Shown here: one piece after another, positions 19,065 to 28,619 of the stretch
Position numbering within the stretch: the first letter of the stretch is position 1
How the letters are laid out: every line of letters starts with the position of its first letter
Source of the DNA: Liberibacter brunswickensis
GTDB lineage: Bacteria > Pseudomonadota > Alphaproteobacteria > Rhizobiales > Rhizobiaceae
Assembly: GCF_036858155.1 (NCBI RefSeq)
Contig: NZ_JAAEJX010000001.1
Span: 44,673 to 108,672 of the forward strand
Direction of reading: 5' to 3'
DNA: 64,000 nt
Position numbers and translations under genes: made by a program
Notes under the pieces: model-generated
Told to the model about the DNA's origin: nothing
What the model saw: only the letters and a program-made list of their open reading frames with translations
Database searches by the model: none

Positions 19065-20366
19065 ATGGTTGGATGTTTTAAAAAAAATAAGGCCTTATGT
19101 AGTCTTTTTGTTTATTTAGTACTACCTATGGTAATGTTTATTGCAATACAACCTGCTAATGCTGATGATAATGTATTAGATGAAATGATTAAAGAATCTT
19201 ACCATTCCGCTGTAGATGATCGTTTTGATAATTTTCTTTTTCGTTCAGATATGGGGATTGATTCAGATTATGCAATTGTCAGCAAAAAAACCATTGCTAC
19301 AACTGAAAAAGCAATTGCTTTTTATCAAGATATACTTAGCAGAGGAGGTTGGCCAAAATTAGCTGTTCATAATCTTCGTTTGGGATCTTCTACTGCTTTA
19401 GTGCAAAAATTGAGAGAAAGACTTATAATTTCAGGTGATCTAGATTCTTCAAAGGGATTTTCTTCTGTATTTGATTCATATGTTGAATCTGCAGTTAAAC
19501 TTTTCCAAATGCGACATGGATTACATCCTAGTGGAGTGGTTGATGATTCAACTATAAGTGCTATGAATGTTCCTGTCGACTTTAGAATTAGACAGTTGCG
19601 TCTGAATCTTGTGCGTATTGAAAAGCTTTTAGAAAAGAATATGGGTATTAGTTATGTATTGGTTAATATTCCTGCTGCATCTCTAGAAGCTGTGGCAAAT
19701 GGTAAAGTAGAACTTCGTAGTGAAGTTATAGTTGGAAGGATAGATCGTCAGACTCCTATTTTGCATTCTAGAATAAATCGTATTATTTTTAATCCTTATT
19801 GGGTTATACCTCGTTCTATTATTAAGAATGATGTTATGTCGTTGCTTCGTCAATATCCTCAATATTTGAAGGATAACAACATCCATATGATTAACGATAA
19901 GGGAAAAGAGGTTTTTTCAGAGGAGGTAGATTGGAATAGCGATGATCCTCCTAATTTTATTTTTCGGCAAGAGCCTGGTAAGATTAATGCAATGGCCTCA
20001 ACTAAGATTGAATTTTATAGTCAATACAATACTTATATGCACGATACTCCCGAGCCTACTTTGTTTAATAATATTTTAAGATTTGAGACTTCTGGATGTG
20101 TACGTGTAAGAAATATCATTGATTTAGATGTATGGCTTCTTAAAAACAATCCTGATTGGTCTCGCTATAATATTGAAGAGGTTATAAAGACTCGAAAAAC
20201 CACTCCTATTCAGCTCGCTAAAGAGGTTCCAATTCATTTTGTTTATATATCTGCATGGTCTTCAAAGGATTCAATAATACAATTTAGGGATGATATTTAT
20301 GGATTAGATAATGTTCACATAGAATATATTCCTCTTCCAGAACGTCATTACGAAGATCATGCATAG
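19065..20366 (+). CDS. ldtP: L,D-transpeptidase with peptidoglycan-binding domain (LdtP)
   Basis: Exported enzyme forming 3-3 cross-links in, or attaching partners to, peptidoglycan. A signal peptide spans residues 1-33 (basic start, hydrophobic core, cleavage after ANA). A PG-binding domain lies at about 108-170 (LVQKLRERL...LFQMRHGLHPSGVVD). The YkuD catalytic domain contains H326 (MHDTPE) and the nucleophile C345 in ETSGCVRVRN. The length of 433 residues is normal for this subfamily. The ATG has a GGAAG element 6 bp upstream. It follows ldtR on the same strand after 189 bp of AT-rich DNA, so it probably has its own promoter. Confidence 0.9.
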   Translation: MVGCFKKNKALCSLFVYLVLPMVMFIAIQPANADDNVLDEMIKESYHSAVDDRFDNFLFRSDMGIDSDYAIVSKKTIATTEKAIAFYQDILSRGGWPKLAVHNLRLGSSTALVQKLRERLIISGDLDSSKGFSSVFDSYVESAVKLFQMRHGLHPSGVVDDSTISAMNVPVDFRIRQLRLNLVRIEKLLEKNMGISYVLVNIPAASLEAVANGKVELRSEVIVGRIDRQTPILHSRINRIIFNPYWVIPRSIIKNDVMSLLRQYPQYLKDNNIHMINDKGKEVFSEEVDWNSDDPPNFIFRQEPGKINAMASTKIEFYSQYNTYMHDTPEPTLFNNILRFETSGCVRVRNIIDLDVWLLKNNPDWSRYNIEEVIKTRKTTPIQLAKEVPIHFVYISAWSSKDSIIQFRDDIYGLDNVHIEYIPLPERHYEDHA

Positions 20367-20466
20367 TAAGATTAAAGATGGTAAACTTCGATTAAGTAAT
20401 ATGTATTTATTGAACTGGTATTTGATCTATATCCGCAAGATTTATTATGTATAAGAAAGTTATATA

Positions 20467-21747
20467 ATGGTTATGATAAAAAAGAATAATTTTGTAAATC
20501 AATCCTTGAGAGAATCTGATTCCGAGATTTTTACTTTAATTGGAAAAGAATCTTGTCGTCAAAGTGACGAGATACAGTTGATTGCATCTGAAAATATAGT
20601 TTCACGTGCGGTTCTAGAGGCTCAAGGATCTCTTCTTACCAATAAATATGCAGAAGGATATCCTGATAATCGCTATTACGGTGGTTGTCAGTATATTGAT
20701 GATATTGAAAATATTGCAATTGAACGTGCGAAGAAATTATTTAATGTTAATTACGTTAACGTACAGGCGCATTCTGGTTCTCAGATGAATCAAGCAGTTT
20801 TCTTAGCATTGTTGAATCCTTATGATAGTTTTATGGGATTGAGTTTAGATTCGGGAGGACATTTAACTCATGGATCATCGGTAAACATGTCTGGAAAGTG
20901 GTTTAAAGCTATTCCTTATAATGTGAGAAAAGAAGATGGTTTGCTTGATATGAATGAGATTGAGAGATTGGCTGTTAAATATAAGCCTAAATTGATTATA
21001 TCTGGTGGTACAGCTTATTCTCGTTTTTGGGATTGGGGTCATTTTCGTTCAATTGCAGATTCTGTTGGAGCATATCTTATAGCAGATATATCACATGTTT
21101 CTGGTCTTGTTGTGGGAGGGAATCATCCATCTCCTGTACCTCATTGTCATGTAGTAACTACAACAACTCATAAGTCTTTAAGAGGTCCGCGTGGTGGATT
21201 AATAATGACTAATGATTTGGATTTATCTAAAAAAATTAACAAGGCTATTTTCCCAGGGTTGCAAGGAGGGCCGTTTATGCATTCTATTGCAGCTAAAGCA
21301 GTTGCTTTCGGAGAAGCTCTACGATCTGAATTTAAAAATTACTCTAAACAGATTGTGCTTAACTCGCAAGCTTTTGCAAAAAAGCTACAATCTTTGGGAT
21401 TTGATATCGTTTCTGGTGGTACGGATAATCACTTAATGTTGGTAGATTTGCGTTCGAAAGGCATAACAGGAAAAACTGCTGAGAGTATTCTTGGTCGTGT
21501 TTCTATTACTTGTAATAAAAATAGTATTCCATTTGATCCAGAAAGTCCATTTGTTACTTCTGGTATTCGTTTGGGTACCCCTTCTAGTACGACTAGAGGA
21601 TTGAAAGAGAAGGATTTTGAATATATAGCTGAATTGATTGCGGAAGTTATTGATGGATCTTCATCTAGTGAAAAGAATGATTTATTAGACTTTTCAGTTT
21701 CTAATAAAGTTAGGGAATTTATTAATCTTTTTCCTATTTATGATTAA
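20467..21747 (+). CDS. glyA: Serine hydroxymethyltransferase
   Basis: PLP enzyme interconverting serine and glycine with tetrahydrofolate, the main source of one-carbon units. The 426-residue protein has the N-terminal IQLIASENIVSRAV, the YAEGYPDNRYYGGCQYID loop, and the PLP-lysine K236 in TTTTHKSLRGPRGG. ATGs at 20467 and 20473 are both possible; AAGAAAG lies 7 bp before the first. It heads the rhizobial-type glyA-ribD-ribE-ribH-nusB cluster, but nrdR, which usually follows glyA there, is absent. Confidence 0.96.
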   Translation: MVMIKKNNFVNQSLRESDSEIFTLIGKESCRQSDEIQLIASENIVSRAVLEAQGSLLTNKYAEGYPDNRYYGGCQYIDDIENIAIERAKKLFNVNYVNVQAHSGSQMNQAVFLALLNPYDSFMGLSLDSGGHLTHGSSVNMSGKWFKAIPYNVRKEDGLLDMNEIERLAVKYKPKLIISGGTAYSRFWDWGHFRSIADSVGAYLIADISHVSGLVVGGNHPSPVPHCHVVTTTTHKSLRGPRGGLIMTNDLDLSKKINKAIFPGLQGGPFMHSIAAKAVAFGEALRSEFKNYSKQIVLNSQAFAKKLQSLGFDIVSGGTDNHLMLVDLRSKGITGKTAESILGRVSITCNKNSIPFDPESPFVTSGIRLGTPSSTTRGLKEKDFEYIAELIAEVIDGSSSSEKNDLLDFSVSNKVREFINLFPIYD

Positions 21748-21899
21748 TTTATTTATACGTTAAAGTAATAATTTTTTTTATTTCTCTATATTGAAATTAT
21801 AATTTGATCTTTTTGGAGGAATAATTATTTGTGCAGTTAATTATTTTAATTTTTTTTCATGTTTTATTTTGTTATCTTCGATTGATAGGATTACGTGTA

Positions 21900-22994
21900 G
21901 TGTCCATATCTGATCTTGATGCAAGGTTTATGTCTGCAGCATTAAGGTTTTCTCGTTGGCATATGGGTTTGACTTCGACTAATCCTTCCGTTGCTTGTTT
22001 GATTGTTAAGGATGAAATTATAGTTGGAAGAGGAATAACTGCTTTTGGAGGACGTCCTCACGCTGAAGTGCAAGCTATTGAAGAGGCGGGAGAAAAGTCA
22101 AAAGGTGCAACAGCTTATGTTACTTTAGAGCCTTGTTCTCATTATGGACAGACTCCCCCTTGTGCAAAATTGCTTGTTGAATCTGGGTTGAGACGTGTTG
22201 TTGTATGTGTTTGTGATCCTGATGTGCGAGTATCTGGAAGGGGGATAAAATGGTTAATTCAAAAAGGTGTAGTTGTTGACATAGTAATGGAAAGAGAAGG
22301 GGAAAGGATTCTTAATCCTTACTTGGTTCGTCAAGTGAAAAATCGTTCTCATGTAACACTTAAACTTGCTGTATCTAAAGATAATATGATTGGTATTATG
22401 GGGTGTGGATCTGTTCCTATAACGGGATCTATTTCAATAAATCAGGTTCATTTATTGAGAGCTCAGTCAGATGCTATTCTCGTGGGTATAGGTACTGTAA
22501 TTTCTGATGATCCAGAATTAACTTGTAGGCTAAATGGTTTGAATGATCGTTCTCCTATTCGTATTATATTAGATCCAAATTTCAAACTATCTCTTGATTC
22601 TAAAATTATAAAAACCTCTTTATTAGCTCCTATTATTATTGTTACTGAAAATGATGATCCCGTACTTGCTCTTGCTTTTAAAAAAAAAAATATAGATATT
22701 ATCTATTGTGATTGTCGTAATTTGGAGAGATTATTAGCTATATTAGCAGATCGTGGTGTTACTTCTTTATTAGTAGAAGGTGGTGCCATAGTAGCTCGTT
22801 CTTTTATTAATTCTAGATTAGTAGATTCTATTATTCTTTATAGATCACGTAAAATTATAGGTAAGTGTGGTATTCCTTCTCCTATAGAAGAAGGATATAT
22901 TAACAAAAATTTTTTTTGTATTCGACGTGATTATTTTGGTTTTGATGTGTGTTTTGAGTATGTAGGGAACAATTTGTGTTTACGGGAATCGTAA
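21900..22994 (+). CDS. ribD: Bifunctional pyrimidine deaminase/reductase RibD
   Basis: Catalyses the second and third steps after GTP cyclohydrolase in riboflavin synthesis. The deaminase domain (about 1-145) has the zinc set H54/E56 (HAEV) and C79, C88 (PCSHYGQTPPC). The NADPH-dependent reductase domain follows (TLKLAVSKDNMIG, LLVEGG). From the GTG at 21900 (AGGA 9 bp upstream) the protein is 364 residues and begins at the usual DARFM segment. The open frame extends up to a GTG at 21831 behind a strong GGAGGA, which would add 23 mostly hydrophobic residues atypical of the family. It overlaps ribE by 19 bp. Confidence 0.92.
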   Translation: MSISDLDARFMSAALRFSRWHMGLTSTNPSVACLIVKDEIIVGRGITAFGGRPHAEVQAIEEAGEKSKGATAYVTLEPCSHYGQTPPCAKLLVESGLRRVVVCVCDPDVRVSGRGIKWLIQKGVVVDIVMEREGERILNPYLVRQVKNRSHVTLKLAVSKDNMIGIMGCGSVPITGSISINQVHLLRAQSDAILVGIGTVISDDPELTCRLNGLNDRSPIRIILDPNFKLSLDSKIIKTSLLAPIIIVTENDDPVLALAFKKKNIDIIYCDCRNLERLLAILADRGVTSLLVEGGAIVARSFINSRLVDSIILYRSRKIIGKCGIPSPIEEGYINKNFFCIRRDYFGFDVCFEYVGNNLCLRES

Positions 22995-23587
22995 CCGACA
23001 TAGGAAAAATTATAGCAATTATACCAATCGCAAAAGGTATAAGATTGCGTATCATGACATCTTACGATACTTCAAAAATGAAGATAGGTTGTTCTATAGC
23101 ACATGCTGGTATTTGTTTAACAGTTGTACGAATACCAGAAGATTGTTCTGTGAATAATTGGTATGAAGTAGAAATTTGGGAGGAGACTAAACGTCTTACA
23201 AATACATCTTCATGGGATATAGGTACTTTTATTAATCTAGAACAGTCTATGAAATTAGATGATAGGTTGGATGGACATCTTGTTTCTGGTCATATTGATG
23301 GTATTACAGAAATTCTTTTTCTAGATTTTATTGGTGATTCAATGTATTGTCGTCTTAGTATTCCCTGTAATTTGAAAAAATTTATAGTAGTTAAAGGATC
23401 TGTGTGCCTTAATGGAGTATCATTGACGGTGAATTTAGTAGGTGAGAATTTTTTTGATATTTTATTAATTAGCCATACTATCGAAAAAACAACTTGGAAA
23501 ATGCATAAAGTAGGTGATTTGATAAATATAGAAGTAGATTATATAATACGTCATTTTGCTAGATTATATGCTCCTATTGATTCTTAA
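22976..23587 (+). CDS. ribE: Riboflavin synthase alpha chain
   Basis: Dismutates two lumazines to riboflavin. The protein has two lumazine-binding barrels in tandem. Each repeat has the family start (MFTGIVTDIG for the first, GHLVSGHIDGITEI for the second), and VCLNGVSLTVN carries the second-site residues. It has 203 residues and begins with GTG inside the end of ribD, implying translational coupling. It works directly with the product of ribH downstream. Confidence 0.94.
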   Translation: MFTGIVTDIGKIIAIIPIAKGIRLRIMTSYDTSKMKIGCSIAHAGICLTVVRIPEDCSVNNWYEVEIWEETKRLTNTSSWDIGTFINLEQSMKLDDRLDGHLVSGHIDGITEILFLDFIGDSMYCRLSIPCNLKKFIVVKGSVCLNGVSLTVNLVGENFFDILLISHTIEKTTWKMHKVGDLINIEVDYIIRHFARLYAPIDS

Positions 23588-23664
23588 TAGATGATATTAA
23601 GATTTAAATTTTATAAAATAAGAGTTGGATTTTTGTTTTTAGTATTTGGGCTGGAGTGTCAGTG

Positions 23665-24123
23665 ATGGTGGTTTTAAAGCCTCGTGTTTTGATTGTAGAA
23701 GCTCGTTTCTATGAAAATCTTTCCGAAATGCTTCTTGAAGGTTGTGTAAATGTATTTAAAAATAATAACATTGAGTGGGATTCTATAGTAACTCCAGGTG
23801 TTTTAGAAATACCGTCTGCTATTAGCATGGTGATGAGTAATGTAACTCTTGGTAAGAAATACCATGGGATTGTTGTTCTTGGTGTTGTCATTAGGGGAAA
23901 GACTTCTCATTGTGATATTATAGCAAATGCAGTAACAAATGGTCTCGTAGATCTTTCTATAAAAGATTCTTTGCCTATAGGAAATGGAATCGTTACAGTA
24001 GATAACAAGGAACAAGCTATTGAACGTGTTCATTCTGTTCGTATAGATAGAGGAGGAGCAGCAGCTCGTTCTGTTATTGCAATGATTGAATTAAAAAATA
24101 GTTTGTCTAAACAGATTTTATGA
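23665..24123 (+). CDS. ribH: 6,7-dimethyl-8-ribityllumazine synthase
   Basis: Makes lumazine from the RibD product and dihydroxybutanone phosphate. The segments VLIVEARFYENLSE, TPGVLEIPSAI, GVVIRGKTSHCDII and the C-terminal NKEQAIERV are typical. The chosen ATG at 23665 has GGAG 8 bp upstream (152 residues); a GTG at 23656 would add three residues. In the H/E substrate loop the family's usual R-G-x-T-x-H reads RGKTSH. Its stop overlaps the nusB start by 4 bp (ATGA). Confidence 0.94.
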   Translation: MVVLKPRVLIVEARFYENLSEMLLEGCVNVFKNNNIEWDSIVTPGVLEIPSAISMVMSNVTLGKKYHGIVVLGVVIRGKTSHCDIIANAVTNGLVDLSIKDSLPIGNGIVTVDNKEQAIERVHSVRIDRGGAAARSVIAMIELKNSLSKQIL

Positions 24124-24632
24124 CGATACAAGATAATAAAAAAACATTTAAATTATCTCATCGAAGAGGGCTAGCAAGGTTTGCAGCAGTACAAGCTTTG
24201 TACCAAATTGATATTGTAGGTTATGATGCAATGGAAGTAATATCAGAATATGAAACATATAGATTTTGCACAGATGTAGATTCAGGTGTAGAAAATATTT
24301 ATTCTAATGTTGATTTAGAATGGTTCCATAGTATCGTTTATGGTACGATTGCCAAGAAAGAACAGATTGATTCTTTGATTTCTTCTTGCCTATCAGATAA
24401 ATGGAGATTTTCTAGATTAGATTTGATTTTATGTTCTATTCTTAGGGCTGGTGTATTTGAATTAATAGAATGCCATTCTGTTCCAGTACAAGTTATTATT
24501 TCTGAATATGTTTGTATAGCATACGATTTTTTTTATGGTGATGAGCCAAAGTTTATTAATGCTGTTTTGGATAGAGTATCTCGTAAAGAAGAAATTAGTA
24601 AAAGAACAGACTATTCTCCTTTAACTAAATAA
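24120..24632 (+). CDS. nusB: Transcription antitermination factor NusB
   Basis: All-helical RNA-binding factor that joins NusE (S10) on boxA sequences in rRNA operons. The 170-residue protein shows the N-terminal RRGLARFAAVQALYQID motif and the C-terminal region with FVNAVLD-type sequence (FINAVLDRVSR). An overlap with the ribH stop (ATGA) shows operon coupling, as in other alphaproteobacteria. It converges on queF 55 bp further on. Confidence 0.92.
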   Translation: MTIQDNKKTFKLSHRRGLARFAAVQALYQIDIVGYDAMEVISEYETYRFCTDVDSGVENIYSNVDLEWFHSIVYGTIAKKEQIDSLISSCLSDKWRFSRLDLILCSILRAGVFELIECHSVPVQVIISEYVCIAYDFFYGDEPKFINAVLDRVSRKEEISKRTDYSPLTK

Positions 24633-24687
24633 ATTATTAGAAGTTTTTAGAATGATAATGTTCTTTTTATATTTTAAAAGTGTTTTT

Positions 24688-25152
24688 TTATCCCCGACCA
24701 CGGTATTGTGGAACGTCTTGATTGGGCAAGAATATTCCTTCTGGAGGAGCAGAATTTTGCCAAAATATATCAATAGGAATACCTCCTCGGGGATACCAAT
24801 ATGCACCAATGCGCATCCATTTCGGTTCAAGAACTTCCATTAATCTCTGTGCAATGTAAATAGTGCAATCTTCGTGAAATGAATGGTGATTTCGGAAGGA
24901 TGCCATAAATAGTTTTAGAGATTTTGATTCTATCAACCAATCTTTTGGTATATAATCTATTATCATATGAGCAAAATCTGGTTGAGAAGTAACGGGACAA
25001 AGTGAAGTAAATTCTGGTATTGTAAATCTTACAACGTAGCTTAATTTTTTGTTATGAGATGGGATTTTTTCTAGTAATGCTTCTTGTGGATTATTATAAA
25101 TTTTGTTTTTACCTCCAAGAATAGATAATCCCTCTACAATTATTTCAGACAT
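24688..25152 (-). CDS. queF: 7-cyano-7-deazaguanine reductase
   Basis: NADPH-dependent reduction of preQ0 to preQ1 in queuosine tRNA modification. It is the short unimodular type (154 residues). The nucleophile C52 and acid D59 lie in SLCPVTSQPDFAH, and the QueF motif ESKSLKLF spans residues 75-82. It ends only 6 bp after the cation transporter gene upstream on the same strand, so the two are probably cotranscribed. No other queuosine gene lies in the window. Confidence 0.95.
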   Translation of the reverse strand: MSEIIVEGLSILGGKNKIYNNPQEALLEKIPSHNKKLSYVVRFTIPEFTSLCPVTSQPDFAHMIIDYIPKDWLIESKSLKLFMASFRNHHSFHEDCTIYIAQRLMEVLEPKWMRIGAYWYPRGGIPIDIFWQNSAPPEGIFLPNQDVPQYRGRG

Positions 25153-25158
25153 TTGTTT

Positions 25159-26067
25159 TTATTTCCCTATGGTTACATGAATTCCATGTGATATTTCACT
25201 TTCAGGTTCAATATGTATGGTTACAATAGCCTGACTAATTTTCTCTTCTAATGATTTTTCTATATTATTGCAAATTTTATGTGCTTTTAAAACAGTCATA
25301 TTCGAATCCACTACTAGATGAAAATTTATAAAAAAAGTTGCTCCAGCTTGTCTTATTTTTAAATCATGAATTCCTATTGATCCTGAGGCATTGAGAGAAA
25401 TAATTTTTTTTATTTTTTCCAAGTATTCTGGTTTAACTGCAGCATCCATCAGATTTTTTATAGAAAATGAAATTACCTTAAATCCTTGATATAAAATGTT
25501 CAGGGCTATTAAAATAGCTATTATAGAATCTATCACTGTATATTCTGTGATAATTACTAAGATTAATCCACATATAACACCTGCAGATACTGTAAAGTCT
25601 GCTATAAAATGTTGTCCATTCGCTTTGAAAGCAGTAGAAAAATTTTTTTCTCCATAATAAATAAGCCATTTTCCCCAAAAAAAGCCAATGATGTTAGCAA
25701 TTATGCTCAAAATAAATCCTATGATTGAAACATCATTATAGGAAAAATTGGATACATTATTCCAAGTTTCATAAATTATCATCATTGCAATATTAGCCAT
25801 CAGTAATCCTTCTACTACTGCGGCAATATATTCGGCTTTCTGATGTCCAAAAGGATGATTGTTATCTGCTGGACGATACGCATACTTGAGTGCGAAATAT
25901 GATATAATTGCTGTTATAATATTTATTATTGATTCAAGTCCATCGGACAGTAATGAGACAAATCCAGTAACGTACCATCCGATAATTTTCAATGTAGTAA
26001 TGGTTATAGATACTAATATTCCCCATAACGCCATTTTTATCACATTTTTTTTGTCATCAACTTTCAT
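25159..26067 (-). CDS. Cation diffusion facilitator family metal exporter
   Basis: Proton-coupled divalent cation transporter of the inner membrane, 302 residues. About six hydrophobic segments fill residues 12-205, followed by a cytoplasmic ferredoxin-like metal-sensing domain (to the end, MTVLKAHKICNNIEKSL). Metal-site segments are SDGLESI (D42) in TM2, the HPFGHQKAE loop at 71-79, and HFIADFTVSAG in TM5, which carries the H-x-x-x-D pair. The substrate (Zn, Fe, Mn or Co) cannot be told from these residues. It is probably in one transcript with queF; a 16-bp palindrome lies about 105 bp upstream of its start. Confidence 0.9.
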   Translation of the reverse strand: MKVDDKKNVIKMALWGILVSITITTLKIIGWYVTGFVSLLSDGLESIINIITAIISYFALKYAYRPADNNHPFGHQKAEYIAAVVEGLLMANIAMMIIYETWNNVSNFSYNDVSIIGFILSIIANIIGFFWGKWLIYYGEKNFSTAFKANGQHFIADFTVSAGVICGLILVIITEYTVIDSIIAILIALNILYQGFKVISFSIKNLMDAAVKPEYLEKIKKIISLNASGSIGIHDLKIRQAGATFFINFHLVVDSNMTVLKAHKICNNIEKSLEEKISQAIVTIHIEPESEISHGIHVTIGK

Positions 26068-26766
26068 GAAGAATATTATCTGCTTTATAGATTTACTGCT
26101 ATTAAGATTAGGAAAAAATAATGCTGTATATTTATATTACAAATTATTAAAAAAAATTAATTAACTATATACTAATATACATATTAGCGCAGATATATCT
26201 ATTACTTATTTTCGTTGATAGCTAGAAAAATTTTATTTATGAACATGGAATATATTGATGTATATTGAGTAATTTGCATCTACAATGGACTTTATCTTTT
26301 TCTGTATTTTAGAATTCAATAATATAATATATAATGTTGTGATATAATAAAATAGTTATTGTATTACACGGGTTTGTTTAAATAATTCTATGATATCATA
26401 TAATTTCAATGTACGATAAAAAGATAATTTTTTATGTATTATTTATAATTAAAAATCAAGTAATAAGGAAAGAGTATCATTCGTTATATTCTTAAAAATA
26501 TATGTCTTCTGTGGATAGTTTGCATAAGATATAAACTAAACATAATCAAAATGTATTAGTGTATAATTCATCTTGTATGAGATATATGGAATATTATATT
26601 CGTCGTATTTCTGTTAAGTGATGATTTATGAGATTGTCTAACTTTTTATTCATAGGATTTGATAATGCACCTATTTTTTCCCTAAAATTGATTTTATCAA
26701 TATTTTTTATGTTAAGGAAATTATATTTTTGTAAGCATTGAAGTAATCCAAGGAGAAAGGTAGTGG
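26068..26766. other. Long gene-free spacer before the choline transporter operon
   Basis: About 700 bp between two divergent genes, extremely AT-rich, with no ORF above about 30 codons that has a ribosome-binding site and no tRNA. It contains a 7-2-7 palindrome at 26172-26187 (CTAATAT, AC, ATATTAG) near the transporter gene and a 12-bp palindrome TATGATATCATA at 26389-26400. The region presumably carries both promoters; nothing else is recognisable. Confidence 0.5.
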
Positions 26767-27702
26767 ATGATGTATAGATTTTTAGTATTTATCTGCTTTT
26801 TTTTAACAACATTTTCATTGGTTCATTCTGAAGATAGCGATTCTTGTTTGTCAGTTCGTTTTGCAGATACGGGTTGGACTGATATTGCAGCTACTACAGC
26901 TATCACTTCAGTTGTTTTGGAAGATATATTGGGATATAATGCTAACATTAAATTGCTTTCAATGCCTGTTATTTTTAGATCATTGAAAAATAAAGACATG
27001 GATATCTTTATGGGATACTGGTATCCATCACATAAGAATTCTATTAATCCATATCTCAAGGAAGAGTCTATTCAAATAGTATCCGAAAATCTTCAAGGGG
27101 CAAAATATATGCTCGCAGTAAATGATGCAGGGTTTTCAATTGGTATAAAAAGCTATCAGGATATAGTAAAATATAAAAAAGAACTTGGTGCTAAGATTTA
27201 TGGTATTGATCCTGGGAACAATGGTAATCAGCGTATTTTGGATATGATTAAGAATGATAAGTTTTCACTAAAAGATTTTCGTCTAATAGAAGCTTCTGAA
27301 CAAGCCACTTTTTCTCAGATTCGTCGTGATCAAAGGAATAATATTCCTGCAGTTTTCTTAAGTTGGGAGCCTCATCCTATTAATCTTGATCTTAATATAC
27401 ATTATTTACTCGGTGGTGAAGATATTACTGGATTTGGTAAAGCATCAGTTTATACTGTAGTGCGTTCAGGTTATCTGAATAACTGTCCTAATGTAGGTAG
27501 ATTGCTCAAAAATATTAAATTTTCTGTTGCTTTGGAAAATGAGATGATGAAATTGATTTTAAATGATAGGCAAGATCCTAAATTTGTAGGAAGAAAAATT
27601 CTTCGTGCCAATCCTGATCTTCTTAAGGATTGGTTGGTAGGCGTCACGAGGTTTAATGGACAAGATCCTTCTTATGAATTAGAAAAATTTATGAAAAATT
27701 AA
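26767..27702 (+). CDS. choX: Choline ABC transporter substrate-binding protein
   Basis: Periplasmic receptor for choline (OpuAC/ProX fold), 311 residues. A signal peptide occupies about residues 1-22 (FLVFICFFLTTFSLVHS). The aromatic ligand box known from rhizobial ChoX is recognisable: W in RFADTGWTDIAATTA, W in MGYWYPS, Y in KYMLAV, and W in SWEPHP. A GGAGAAAGG element lies 7 bp upstream of the ATG at 26767. It is first in choX-choW-choV. Whether the cell burns choline or turns it into betaine or phosphatidylcholine is not shown by this window. Confidence 0.9.
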   Translation: MMYRFLVFICFFLTTFSLVHSEDSDSCLSVRFADTGWTDIAATTAITSVVLEDILGYNANIKLLSMPVIFRSLKNKDMDIFMGYWYPSHKNSINPYLKEESIQIVSENLQGAKYMLAVNDAGFSIGIKSYQDIVKYKKELGAKIYGIDPGNNGNQRILDMIKNDKFSLKDFRLIEASEQATFSQIRRDQRNNIPAVFLSWEPHPINLDLNIHYLLGGEDITGFGKASVYTVVRSGYLNNCPNVGRLLKNIKFSVALENEMMKLILNDRQDPKFVGRKILRANPDLLKDWLVGVTRFNGQDPSYELEKFMKN

Positions 27703-27773
27703 CTTTTTCAATTATGTCTTACATTGTATCATATTTCATGACAATTTTATTATATTATAAATAGGATGAGAAA

Positions 27774-28619
27774 TTGAATCGGATTATCCAAACGCACATT
27801 CCTTTAGGAGATTATTTACAAGACTTTTTTTTATATCTTACTAATAATTGGGAGTGTTTTTTCAATATTTTGTCATTTTTATTGCTAAAGATTGTGAATT
27901 TTATTTTATTTATTTTACAGTACTGTCCTCCTTTGGTATCCGTTGTCATTCTATCTTTATTAGTATTGTTGATAAAGCGTTCTATAATTATTTCAATTAG
28001 TACTGCTATGGGGTTGTTGTTGATTATTAATCAGGGATATTGGCATGAAACAACAGAAACTCTATCTTTGGTATTGGTTTCTACAACTATTTCTATGATG
28101 GTAGGTGTTCCTATTGGGGTTTTAGCCGCTTGGTATCCAAGATTTTACTCTGTTATACGATTGCTACTTGACTCTATGCAAACTATTCCAACGTTTGTTT
28201 ATCTTATTCCTGCATTGGTTATTTTTGGCTTGGGAATGGTTCCTGGAATGGTTGCAACTATTGTATTTTCAATTCCAATTCCAGTTAGATTAACTAGATT
28301 GGGTATTATTTCTACTCCTCCAATACTAAAAGAAGCAGCATGTGCATTTGGCGCAACTCCTTTTCAGATTTTTCGTAAAGTAGAGTTCCCATTCGCTATA
28401 CCACAAATTGTAGCAGGTTTGACACAAACAATTATGCTTTCTTTATCAATGGTTGTGGTTACTGCACTAGTTGGTTCAAATGGATTAGGAGTTCCTGTAT
28501 TGCGTGCTCTCAATACGGTTGATATAAGTAAAGGCTTTGAATCTGGTCTTTGTATTGTTATTCTAGCAATTATACTAGACCGTTTGTTTAGCATTCCAGA
28601 TCCAAGGGATATGATATGA
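27774..28619 (+). CDS. choW: Choline ABC transporter permease
   Basis: Integral membrane component of 281 residues with about six hydrophobic segments. The MetI-type permease loop near the C-terminal half (KEAACAFGATPFQIFRKVEFPFA) docks onto the ATPase. It starts with TTG at 27774 behind GGATGAG, and its stop overlaps the choV ATG by 4 bp, indicating coupled translation. The family is that of ProW/OpuAB; the substrate is inferred from choX. Confidence 0.9.
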   Translation: MNRIIQTHIPLGDYLQDFFLYLTNNWECFFNILSFLLLKIVNFILFILQYCPPLVSVVILSLLVLLIKRSIIISISTAMGLLLIINQGYWHETTETLSLVLVSTTISMMVGVPIGVLAAWYPRFYSVIRLLLDSMQTIPTFVYLIPALVIFGLGMVPGMVATIVFSIPIPVRLTRLGIISTPPILKEAACAFGATPFQIFRKVEFPFAIPQIVAGLTQTIMLSLSMVVVTALVGSNGLGVPVLRALNTVDISKGFESGLCIVILAIILDRLFSIPDPRDMI

